Positions 9,743 to 16,933 of a stretch of DNA of 64,000 nt are shown here, piece by piece. Under the pieces are notes generated by a model that saw nothing but the letters and a program-made list of their open reading frames with translations, had not been told where the DNA came from and made no database searches. Made by a program: the position numbers and the translations under genes. Position 1 is the first letter of the stretch; the number at the start of each line of letters is the position of its first letter. Location of the stretch: contig CALUZO010000010.1 of assembly GCA_944325305.1 (NCBI GenBank), positions 62,001 to 126,000 on the forward strand. The letters are read 5' to 3'. Source of the stretch: an uncultured Rikenellaceae bacterium (GTDB lineage: Bacteria; Bacteroidota; Bacteroidia; Bacteroidales; Rikenellaceae).

Positions 9743-10178
9743 TTGGCTCGCAATATCCGAAGTACGCGGGAAATCCCAGAAGCCGTTTAGCCTGCAAAAT
9801 ACCGGATGGAGATACTGAACCCCGTCCCGGCATACATTTTCTCCGAGATATTCTCTCAAATATTCCGAACCAAAAGCCCGCTCGGATGGAGCTCCATCCG
9901 GATCGGGACGACCACGTATCAAAACGACAAACAGAACGCCACAAGAACGCGGCAAGAATATCCCCTACCACCGAAAAAACAAGATACGGAACCTGTCGCG
10001 AAGGGACGCAATTACACTAATGCAAAGAACCGGAAAAGACATTCTTACTTCCCCGAATAAACCTTGCCGGAGAAGTTTGCAGACTAATTTTGCCATTAAA
10101 AACCAAAAAACGCCAAAAAATTATTATGCCCAGGTTGGTATATGCAAATTTTAGTTATACTTGCAAAAAATTTTAAAA
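9743..10178. other. Gene-poor stretch between the TonB-like gene and a small conserved gene
   Basis: I find no convincing coding region in these ~435 bases. The open frames are short and of mixed, arginine-rich composition. The last ~80 bases are A/T-rich and include TATACTTG (10156-10163), a one-mismatch -7 box suitable for the next gene. Confidence 0.5.
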
Positions 10179-10490
10179 ATGGCTAACGCATCGGACGGAA
10201 AAAAACGAGTGGTAATAAGCTACCACAACCTCCCAGTGGAACTTCAGGAAGAGTTGAAAAAGAAATATCCGTATGGATATACGGAAGCGATGATACGCAT
10301 AGACAAGGGGCCTGGGGACTTTTTCTACGGGGTAGTATTGGAGACTGAGAATACAAGCTATCTTGTGAAAGTAGACGTCAAAGTCGACGGAAATCTCAGC
10401 GAAGATGAAGACAAAGATTTCTACGAAGACGACGAAATAAAAGGTGCTGACGAAATAATCGACAGCGCAGACAACATGGAGGACGATTAA
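10179..10490 (+). CDS. Small conserved Bacteroidota protein with acidic C-terminal tail
   Basis: This is a 103-residue soluble protein resembling an uncharacterised family I know from other Bacteroidota; I cannot assign a function. The N-terminal half is compact and mixed alpha/beta (KKRVVISYHNLPVELQEEL, then YPYGYTEAMIRIDK, GDFFYGVVLETE and SYLVKVDVKVDG). The last ~30 residues are strongly acidic (EDEDKDFYEDDE and onward), like a flexible tail or a nucleic-acid mimic. The start is the ATG at 10179 (MANASDG). An in-frame TTG 18 nt upstream is less likely because it would overlap the A/T-rich promoter region. No operon partner is evident. Confidence 0.75.
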   Translation: MANASDGKKRVVISYHNLPVELQEELKKKYPYGYTEAMIRIDKGPGDFFYGVVLETENTSYLVKVDVKVDGNLSEDEDKDFYEDDEIKGADEIIDSADNMEDD

Positions 10491-10689
10491 TCCGACCGGA
10501 TGCATTACAAATCCGATCGGGACCTGCCGTGTCAACAATATGTCTGACCGTCCCATCTACTAAGAAACAATATTCGGTTAGGCGGGACACGAGAATCGAC
10601 AGACCGGCGACGTGTAAAGTGGTATAATAATTGTTTTTGAAGCCTGGAACGACAGACCTGATTATTGGGTCAACACAAAAATCACAGAT

Positions 10690-10905
10690 ATGGCTTCGAA
10701 AGACAGAGATTACAGCAATGGTGAAATAACCGTACACTGGAGACCGGAGAAATGCATTCATGCAGCAAAGTGCGTTACAACGCTCCCGGAAGTATTCAAC
10801 CTCCGGATACGCCCGTGGGTTAATATCGACGGCGCAACTACCGAAAAGATAATCGAAGCGGTCAACCTTTGCCCCAGCGGAGCATTGACATATTCAAGAA
10901 ACTAA
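10690..10905 (+). CDS. Divergent mono-cluster [4Fe-4S] ferredoxin-like protein (Fer4_19/YjdI type)
   Basis: This 71-residue protein matches the divergent 4Fe-4S mono-cluster family. The hallmarks are the opening YSNGEITVHW, KCIHAAKCV with two cysteines, VFNLRIRPWVNIDGA, and the closing LCPSGALTY. Three cysteines are visible (two in KCIHAAKC, one in LCPSGAL), fitting a single cluster with an incomplete cysteine set, as in this family. A role in electron transfer or redox sensing is inferred only from the fold. In many genomes the domain sits next to or is fused with a small N-acetyltransferase; no such gene is here. It stands alone, 200 nt after the previous gene. Confidence 0.85.
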   Translation: MASKDRDYSNGEITVHWRPEKCIHAAKCVTTLPEVFNLRIRPWVNIDGATTEKIIEAVNLCPSGALTYSRN

Positions 10906-11269
10906 ACCGGATATTCTGGAAAATCGAGAAGCGGTAGTGCAAACCGAGGTCCCGGGTCTATTTTGCGAGGCTGTTTGGGAATTTGAAATATTGCCCAAAA
11001 CAGCCTCGACAAGTTGACATAGTCAAAACCGATACGCCTTTTTACTGGGAATTGGCTCGCGAGCACAACTATTTTGACGCACAGCCAATAAAATCCTACA
11101 AGATGTACAAAACGGCCTCATGAAAAAACACATGAAGGCCATTTCTGATAACGACACAGATCGTCGGCTGCAAAACACCCTATATTAATAGTATTCCGCC
11201 AGAAAGAGCGTCGTTGCATGCTAAACATATCAGCCATCCGAAACAAAAATGTCAATATGTTAAACTATC

Positions 11270-11301
11270 ATAAAAATAAAGGTCTCCTCTTAAAAACCTT
11301 T
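11270..11301 (-). terminator. Possible weak terminator
   Basis: On the minus strand AAAGGT and ACCTTT arms with a 12-nt loop are followed by TATTTTTAT. It lies about 65 nt downstream of the possible microprotein ORF. Confidence 0.35.
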
Positions 11302-11363
11302 CCCTCGTACTCACACGGTTCGGTCACCCAGATTGTGTACGAATTATGACTCTCAGACTTTGA

Positions 11364-11444
11364 TCACAACTTTGTGCCGTGTCCTGTCAAATAGCTCAAC
11401 ACTGCTGCGGCAAAACCGATAAAACATAAAATCGCGAAAAACAT
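11364..11444 (-). CDS. Possible 26-residue single-pass membrane microprotein
   Basis: An ATG-to-TGA frame of 27 codons encodes MFFAILCFIGFAAAVLSYLT followed by a short polar end (GHGTKL). It reads as one transmembrane helix of about 18 residues with a small polar tail, the layout of known membrane microproteins such as CydX or KdpF, though it is not recognisably any of them. A weak terminator-like hairpin lies downstream. I see no convincing promoter box upstream. An ORF this short can arise by chance. Confidence 0.25.
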   Translation of the reverse strand: MFFAILCFIGFAAAVLSYLTGHGTKL

Positions 11445-11655
11445 GACTGTAGGTTTTAATTATCGTAACCACTCCAGATTGTCAATATAACTTTATTCGG
11501 TTAGAGAGGTCTCGAACATCAAATATTGAGTTTATGTCTCGATCTTCCATCGTACAAAAGGCTATTGAACAAATTATATGAGAGACGAGATACAAAAGTC
11601 GAACTTGTTCGGGAAATTCGCTCGAGTTGCCTGCCATATTCTGTAAATACAAGGA

Positions 11656-11690
11656 AAATTACACTGAGAATATTTTATTCGTGTAATTTT
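11656..11690 (-). terminator. Terminator of the glycosyltransferase gene
   Basis: A perfect 10-bp inverted repeat (AAAATTACAC / GTGTAATTTT) with a 15-nt loop lies about 57 nt past the stop at 11747. Its A/T arms supply the U-tract on the minus strand. Confidence 0.6.
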
Positions 11691-11746
11691 CTATATTAAT
11701 AACTTAATGATAATCAATAGCCTTAAAAACCTTTTCTGAAAAATTT

Positions 11747-12577
11747 TTATATATATTGATCTACGCCGACTTCGCAACGTACGGCCTGTTTCTCGTTCTG
11801 TTCCCGTTCTCGCCTTCGGTTGTTCTCTACGTTGTAATTGTATTTGTCCTCATGCCACAAATGATACACTATCCCGGCGAACTTGAGATATCGCTTCTTG
11901 ATTCCGCTCCGCTGTAGCCTGCGGGCAAAATCGTGGTCCTCACACCCCCACCCTACGTAACCCTCGTCGTAACCGTTGACCTTTATGAAATCCTCTTTCC
12001 AGAACGACATGTTGCATCCCAGTGCGGGAGAGGCGTGTTTGCGGTAACGTGGAGCAAGATACAACGACAAGGCTTTAAAACGGAATCCGTTCTCGCGTTT
12101 GTTCTCTATACCTTTCGTCCACGGATATATCCGGCGACTTGCCCTGGCCGAGCATATCTCATCCGAGAGCTGCTTGTCGAGATTGACGCGGCCACCTTTC
12201 GCATAATATCCTTTTTTTGCCAAACGCATGTGGTCTTCCATGAAACGCGGATGCAGGAAAACATCTCCGTCTATTTCGACGATATACTCTCCGCTCGAGG
12301 CCGCAATGCTTTTGTTGCGCATCTGAGCGAGTCTGAAACCGTCGTCCTCGTGCCAGACATGTTTTATGGGGACCGGAAAATCCTTGCTTATGGTCTCTAT
12401 GGTCTCGCGGGTTTCGGGTCCCGATCCGTCATCGCCTATAACCACCTCGTCAGGCAGAAGCGTCTGGTGGCGCACACTGTCGAGACATACCGCCAAAGCA
12501 TCGGGTCTGTTATATGTCGAAACAATCAGAGTCGTTCTAATTTTCCCCATAGTGAACGGTATATTATTGGTATTCAA
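11747..12577 (-). CDS. Family 2 glycosyltransferase with galactosyltransferase-type C-terminal domain
   Basis: This 276-residue GT-A fold enzyme should transfer a sugar from a nucleotide-sugar donor onto a surface glycan. The N-terminal part has the GT2 signature TTLIVSTYNRPDAL, then VVIGDDGSG and the metal-binding region EIDGDVFLHP (a DGD form of the DxD motif). The C-terminal part (about 195-245) matches the glyco_transf_7C module, with GCNMSFWKEDF and GWGCEDHDFARRL. No transmembrane segment is seen. Acceptor and donor are unknown. It stands alone, not in a capsule or O-antigen cluster. The start could instead be the in-frame ATG at 12550 (MGKIRTT), which begins right at the fold. Confidence 0.88.
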   Translation of the reverse strand: MNTNNIPFTMGKIRTTLIVSTYNRPDALAVCLDSVRHQTLLPDEVVIGDDGSGPETRETIETISKDFPVPIKHVWHEDDGFRLAQMRNKSIAASSGEYIVEIDGDVFLHPRFMEDHMRLAKKGYYAKGGRVNLDKQLSDEICSARASRRIYPWTKGIENKRENGFRFKALSLYLAPRYRKHASPALGCNMSFWKEDFIKVNGYDEGYVGWGCEDHDFARRLQRSGIKKRYLKFAGIVYHLWHEDKYNYNVENNRRREREQNEKQAVRCEVGVDQYI

Positions 12578-12635
12578 TATATAAAGTTGCCAAACGCAGA
12601 TAATTACTCGGCAAATATCATTGATTCGCTGGCAT

Positions 12636-14240
12636 CTACTGCTTTTCGAAATAGAGCAACCGGTCTATCGGGACTTCGACAAGGTATTCTTTTCCGCCCA
12701 TATATTTTTTACCCTGATCGTCGATCCATGTCCCTTGCGGTAGACGGACGGTACGTGAGTTCTCACTGGTCAGTATCGGCGCCACCAAGTATTTGTCCCC
12801 AAGCATGAACTGATCCTTGCACTGTGCGAAACCCTCGCCAGGAAACGCATACTCCATATGACGTACGATAGGTTCGCCGGTTTTCGATGAGTGTTGCGCC
12901 AATTCGAGTATATAACCGCCCATTTGTTCGTGCAGATTAGCCATGCGGCGTACGATCTCGAGGTTTTCCGCATTCAGCACACGCCACGGCGCGACCGAGA
13001 ACTGCATCATCGGCATCATGGCGTGCACCTGTGCCGACCGTACTATCAGGCTTTGGTCGAGTGCTGTCTCTCTGTCTTTCGGGAATGTTGTCCACAGTCC
13101 TCCGCCAATCATGTCGGGACACGTGTATGCCCATCCCAGAAGACCGGCTGCCAGCATATCGGGAATAAGCTGCTGCACTGCACTCCATTCGTACACTTTG
13201 TCGCCGAGTCGCTGAACGAGGGGTTCGCCCTGCATGCTCCAGCAGGCACGATATTCGTTGAAAGCGAATTCCGTACCGAGTTTCGCCCACAACCTGCTAT
13301 GATCGGTTGCAGTCGCGCTCTTATCGTAATAATCCTGCGTCCGTGGATTGTAGTATCCCACATCGCCGGCATCGAGTTTAAATCCGTCGATGCCATACCT
13401 CTGCTGTGCATCTCTCAGCACACCGAGCAGATAGTCATATGCCTCGGGATTAGTCAGATCGTAACATGCGCTCTTGCCGTTCCACCATTCTATTATTGCC
13501 GGATCGTCAGCACCCTTGTTCTTAATGAGATACCCCTTATCCTTGAGTTCGCGGTATTCCGGGCTATCGGGACTGACAAAAGGACATACCCATACCATGA
13601 CCTTGAATCCCATATCGTGGAGTTCGCCGATCATACCCTGCGGGTCGGGGAATTTTTCCGCCCTGAAATCGAAATTACCATAATACCTCTGCCAGTTGTC
13701 GTCGATCATCAGCACGCCAGTCGGGAATCCGTTGTCGACAATGTCATGGGCATACTTCATAATATCGGCCTGGTTCTGGTCGTAGAGGAGTTCTATCCAC
13801 GTATTGTACTGCGGTCTGGAGAAAAACAGCGGATCGGGCAACTTCCCTGTAGGCGGAAAATGAGCATTGCAGGCCGCGAGATATGCCTCTCTCAAAGTAT
13901 TTCCGCCGGTTTTAACCTCGACCTTCTCGTAATTCGACTTTATGTGGAGCGTATTCTCCCCGATCGAAAAAACGAACGGTTTGTCGCTCCATACGTAACG
14001 GCCTTTGTTTGAGAGGAAAAAAGCCGTCGCCTGGTTACCCCAATTATCTCTGTCGAGATTTTTTTCGCTCATCGCCTTTACATAGGGCATTTCGCGACCT
14101 GCCTGGGTGAAGGCTCCCCACCAATACTCACCTGGAAGAAATCGCACCGAGGTTTCATTCACATTCTGGGCCGATGCAGAATATGACAACAAGACTGCCG
14201 ACAGAGATGCCAACAAACCGGCTATAAGATTATTTTGCAT
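12636..14240 (-). CDS. Secreted glycoside hydrolase family 31 enzyme
   Basis: This 534-residue enzyme has a signal peptide of about 24 residues ending in SYSASA, so it is exported. It carries the GH31 TIM barrel. YNTWIELLYDQNQ and GVLMIDDNWQRYYG bind substrate. GIDGFKLDAGD places the predicted catalytic nucleophile at Asp290. CPDMIGGG places the predicted acid/base at Asp376. GH31 members cleave alpha-glucosides, alpha-xylosides, alpha-galactosides or sulfoquinovosides; I cannot tell which from these motifs. The protein is short for the family and lacks long accessory domains. No SusC/SusD pair or sugar regulator is adjacent. The glycosyltransferase gene lies 58 nt downstream on the same strand. 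Confidence 0.9.
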   Translation of the reverse strand: MQNNLIAGLLASLSAVLLSYSASAQNVNETSVRFLPGEYWWGAFTQAGREMPYVKAMSEKNLDRDNWGNQATAFFLSNKGRYVWSDKPFVFSIGENTLHIKSNYEKVEVKTGGNTLREAYLAACNAHFPPTGKLPDPLFFSRPQYNTWIELLYDQNQADIMKYAHDIVDNGFPTGVLMIDDNWQRYYGNFDFRAEKFPDPQGMIGELHDMGFKVMVWVCPFVSPDSPEYRELKDKGYLIKNKGADDPAIIEWWNGKSACYDLTNPEAYDYLLGVLRDAQQRYGIDGFKLDAGDVGYYNPRTQDYYDKSATATDHSRLWAKLGTEFAFNEYRACWSMQGEPLVQRLGDKVYEWSAVQQLIPDMLAAGLLGWAYTCPDMIGGGLWTTFPKDRETALDQSLIVRSAQVHAMMPMMQFSVAPWRVLNAENLEIVRRMANLHEQMGGYILELAQHSSKTGEPIVRHMEYAFPGEGFAQCKDQFMLGDKYLVAPILTSENSRTVRLPQGTWIDDQGKKYMGGKEYLVEVPIDRLLYFEKQ

Positions 14241-14310
14241 AAAATATGGGTCTTAGGTTTCCCAAAGATAATATTGTTTGGCAACAGATCCAAAACACCA
14301 TCGCAAACCG

Positions 14311-14351
14311 AATAATAAAAGCCACCCGTGATACGGGTGGCTTTTATTATT
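14311..14351. terminator. Bidirectional terminator between the ferredoxin and GH31 genes
   Basis: AATAATAAAA, then GCCACCCGT with a 3-nt loop and ACGGGTGGC, then TTTTATTATT form a nearly perfect 19-bp palindrome. U-tracts are available on both strands. Here it ends the minus-strand ferredoxin transcript. Confidence 0.85.
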
Positions 14352-14371
14352 TGATAAATTTCGTTTTCCCG

Positions 14372-14542
14372 TTAGTCGGCGGGGCTGATCGATTCGGTCG
14401 GGCAAACGCTAGCGCATGATCCGCAATCGATACATGTACCAGGATCGATAACATAAATATCACCTGCCGATATAGCTTCAACCGGACATTCGTCTATACA
14501 TGTGCCGCAAGCGATGCACGAATCAGAAATTTTGTAAGCCAT
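14372..14542 (-). CDS. 2[4Fe-4S] ferredoxin
   Basis: This is a 56-residue bacterial-type ferredoxin that reads [20 protein letters not shown] and continues to a second motif, [12 protein letters not shown]. Both CxxCxxCxxxCP motifs are intact, so it should bind two low-potential [4Fe-4S] clusters as in clostridial ferredoxins. In gut anaerobes such proteins shuttle electrons between pyruvate:ferredoxin oxidoreductase, hydrogenases and Rnf. The start codon at 14542 is unambiguous and the gene ends just before the bidirectional terminator. It lies about 107 nt downstream of serS, with A/T-rich sequence between. Confidence 0.95.
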   Translation of the reverse strand: MAYKISDSCIACGTCIDECPVEAISAGDIYVIDPGTCIDCGSCASVCPTESISPAD

Positions 14543-14649
14543 TGTTGTAATTTTAGATTATTTAATAAATCGGGAAATTCCCTGTATATCTCAAACACAA
14601 ATTTAATTTTTCTTTTCAATAATACCAACAAATAGGTATTATTATATAC

Positions 14650-15921
14650 TTATTTTATCATGTCGTAATGCGTGTAGGGTATCAACACCTCCGGTATCTT
14701 GATACCTTCGGCAGTCTGGTTGTTCTCGAGCAGTGCGGCCACGATGCGCGGAAGCGCCAGCGAACTGCCGTTCAGGGTGTGTGCCAGCTGGGTCTTTTTG
14801 TCCTCGCCCTTGTAGCGCAATTTGAGACGGTTTGCCTGGAACGACTCGAAGTTGGATACCGACGACACTTCCAGCCAACGTCCCTGAGCAGCGGACCAGA
14901 CCTCGAAATCGTAAGTAAGCGCAGAGGTAAAACTCATATCTCCTCCGCAAAGACGCACGATACGGTATGGCAGACCGAGAGCGACAACCAGGCTTTCGAC
15001 GTGTGCGACCATTTCGTCGAGAGCGGCATAGCTGCGTTGCGGATGTTCTATCCTCACGATCTCCACCTTATCGAACTGGTGCAGGCGGTTAAGTCCGCGC
15101 ACATCCTTGCCGTAGGAACCGGCTTCGCGGCGGAAACACGGGGTGTAGGCCGTAAGTTTTATCGGAAAATCGCTCTCCTTTACGATCACGTCGCGATAGA
15201 TATTCGTAACTGGAACTTCGGCCGTAGGTATCATGTAGAAATTATCTGCCTCCGTGTGGTACATCTGCCCCTCTTTGTCGGGGAGCTGACCTGTGCCGAA
15301 ACCGGATGCCTCGTTTACAAGAATTGGAGGAAGCACCTCGTTGTATCCGGCTGCAATGTTCCGGTCGAGGAAGAAAGAGATGAGAGCGCGCTGCAATGCG
15401 GCTCCCTGACCTTTGTAAACGGGGAATCCGGCACCAGTGAGTTTGACCCCCAGTTCAAAATCGATAATGTCGTATTTTTTTGCCAGTTCCCAGTGTGGCA
15501 GCGCATCGGCAGGCAACTCGGGCATTTTGCCGCCTTGTTTCACGACCAGGTTATCCTCTGCCGTTTTGCCGTGCGGGACTATCTCTGCCGGGAAGTTAGG
15601 GAGGGTCACAATCTCGGCATTCAGGCGTTCGGAAACGGCTTTAAGCTCGTCTTCCATGAATTTCGACTCCTCCTTGAGCTGGGCAACCTTTGCTTTGAGA
15701 GCGTCGGCTTCCTCGCGCTTGCCCTGCGAAAAAAGCGATCCAATCTGTTTGGCTATGGAGTTCTGCTCGGCCAGCAGGCTGTCGAGCATGCTCTGCACCG
15801 ATTTGCGTTTATCATCCAGCTCCTCTATCAGAGCAATGGTTTTTTCAGCGTCCACACCTTTGACGGCAAGTCTTTCGATGGCTTTCGCCTTGTCGTCGCG
15901 TATTTGTTTGATAGTTAGCAT
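14650..15921 (-). CDS. serS: Seryl-tRNA synthetase
   Basis: SerRS charges tRNA-Ser (and tRNA-Sec where present) with serine. The 423-residue protein begins with the antiparallel coiled-coil arm (about 1-105, with VDAEKTIALIEELDDKRKSV) that grips the long variable arm of the tRNA. The class II catalytic core follows, with motif 2 around YTPCFRREAGSYGKD and motif 3 near LNGSSLALPRIVAALLENNQ. The length is typical. On the minus strand it is transcribed away from the glutamine cyclotransferase gene. A TATCTTTG box lies about 60 nt upstream of its ATG. Confidence 0.98.
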   Translation of the reverse strand: MLTIKQIRDDKAKAIERLAVKGVDAEKTIALIEELDDKRKSVQSMLDSLLAEQNSIAKQIGSLFSQGKREEADALKAKVAQLKEESKFMEDELKAVSERLNAEIVTLPNFPAEIVPHGKTAEDNLVVKQGGKMPELPADALPHWELAKKYDIIDFELGVKLTGAGFPVYKGQGAALQRALISFFLDRNIAAGYNEVLPPILVNEASGFGTGQLPDKEGQMYHTEADNFYMIPTAEVPVTNIYRDVIVKESDFPIKLTAYTPCFRREAGSYGKDVRGLNRLHQFDKVEIVRIEHPQRSYAALDEMVAHVESLVVALGLPYRIVRLCGGDMSFTSALTYDFEVWSAAQGRWLEVSSVSNFESFQANRLKLRYKGEDKKTQLAHTLNGSSLALPRIVAALLENNQTAEGIKIPEVLIPYTHYDMIK

Positions 15922-15980
15922 ATGCCTTCGTTTAACTTAACTTTGCTTCCTTGATGCCTCCGCATGACGGGGCAGGATTG

Positions 15981-15988
15981 CAAAGATA
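15981..15988 (-). promoter_or_regulatory. Probable -7 box for serS
   Basis: The minus strand reads TATCTTTG, an exact TAnnTTTG match 59 nt upstream of the serS ATG. No good -33 element is seen. Confidence 0.45.
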
Positions 15989-16031
15989 TTAAGAATGACT
16001 GGAATAATGTAAAAAACAACGTGAAATTTCG

Positions 16032-16039
16032 TACATTTG
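16032..16039 (+). promoter_or_regulatory. Probable -7 box for the glutamine cyclotransferase-metH operon
   Basis: TACATTTG matches TAnnTTTG exactly, 23 nt before the ATG at 16063. It supports that start over in-frame codons further upstream. Confidence 0.5.
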
Positions 16040-16062
16040 CCACTGTAATCAAACCTTTCCCG

Positions 16063-16908
16063 ATGAAAAACAACCGATTTTCCTTTTCATACATTCTGGT
16101 ATTTGCGGCAGTTGTCGTTGCGCTTTCGTGCGGCGGGCGAGGCTCCAAGGTACAAGACGGGGAAGAAGCAGGCAACGACACCGAAACCAGCCATACCATG
16201 CGGCAACAGGGCCCCGTATTCTATTCTTACAAGGTGAGGAACGTCTACCCCCACGACACGGATTCCTACACGCAGGGACTTTACTGGGACAATGGCTATC
16301 TATGGGAAGGCACGGGCGAATACGGGAACTCCAAATTACGAAAAGTCAAGCTCGACACCGGCATGCCGGTAAAGGAGATCTCATTGGTTGAGAAATATTT
16401 CGGTGAAGGCATCGCCCTGCTCGACGGTCTGATCTACCAGCTCACGTGGCGCGAAGGCGAGGCATTCGTCTACGATGCTGCGACATTCGAAAAAGTAGAC
16501 TCATTCACATATCAGGGCGAAGGCTGGGGATTGACAACCGACGGGGAGAAACTCTACATGAGCGACGGATCGAACAAAATCAAGATTCTGAACCCCGAGG
16601 ACTTCAGCGTCATCACGACTTTCGAGGTGAAAGACGGCAGACAACCCGTTGCCATGCTGAACGAACTGGAATGGATCGACGACAAGATATGGGCCAATGT
16701 CTATCTGAGCGACGAGGTTGTCATTATCGACCCGGCCACAGGTCAGCTTACGGGTCGGATCGATTTTTCGGGACTGCTTCCACGAAACGAAATAAGACCC
16801 TATACCGACGTGCTCAACGGCATAGCGTACGATCCGGAAACGGGACGGATCTTCGTAACGGGGAAAAAATGGCACAAGCTTTTCGAAATAGAACTGGTAG
16901 AGAGATAA
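16063..16908 (+). CDS. Glutaminyl-peptide cyclotransferase, beta-propeller type, lipoprotein
   Basis: This is a 281-residue exported protein. The N-terminus is a signal peptide ending in the lipobox VVALSC, with Cys23 as the lipidation site. The mature part matches the glutamine cyclotransferase family of five-bladed beta-propellers, with the repeated blade pattern [38 protein letters not shown] and [17 protein letters not shown], and the closing [19 protein letters not shown]. These enzymes convert N-terminal glutamine to pyroglutamate, which can protect exported peptides and proteins. The metH start is only 25 nt after its stop, so the two are probably cotranscribed; no functional link is obvious. 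Confidence 0.9.
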   Translation: MKNNRFSFSYILVFAAVVVALSCGGRGSKVQDGEEAGNDTETSHTMRQQGPVFYSYKVRNVYPHDTDSYTQGLYWDNGYLWEGTGEYGNSKLRKVKLDTGMPVKEISLVEKYFGEGIALLDGLIYQLTWREGEAFVYDAATFEKVDSFTYQGEGWGLTTDGEKLYMSDGSNKIKILNPEDFSVITTFEVKDGRQPVAMLNELEWIDDKIWANVYLSDEVVIIDPATGQLTGRIDFSGLLPRNEIRPYTDVLNGIAYDPETGRIFVTGKKWHKLFEIELVER

Positions 16909-16933
16909 AAAAGCACATTGCGCAAGGATCGGA

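Larger units (their letters stand above)
10906..11746. other. 840-bp gene-poor region with several hairpins
   Basis: This stretch is A/T-richer than its surroundings and has no ORF of normal size. It contains a long imperfect inverted repeat (GAGGCTGTTTGGG at 10967-10979 against CCCAAAACAGCCTC at 10994-11007), a second hairpin at 11114-11140 (GGCCTCATG / CATGAAGGCC with one bulge), a possible 26-residue membrane microprotein on the minus strand (11364-11444), and the terminator of the glycosyltransferase gene (11656-11690). Confidence 0.6.

Noticed and set aside
9729..9971. 80-codon minus-strand frame after the TonB-like gene
   Set aside because: Trp/Arg/Gly-rich composition without motif; overlapping frames on both strands look equally likely.
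12891..14012. 373-codon open frame on the plus strand
   Set aside because: It lies antisense to the GH31 gene, whose motifs and signal peptide are clear.
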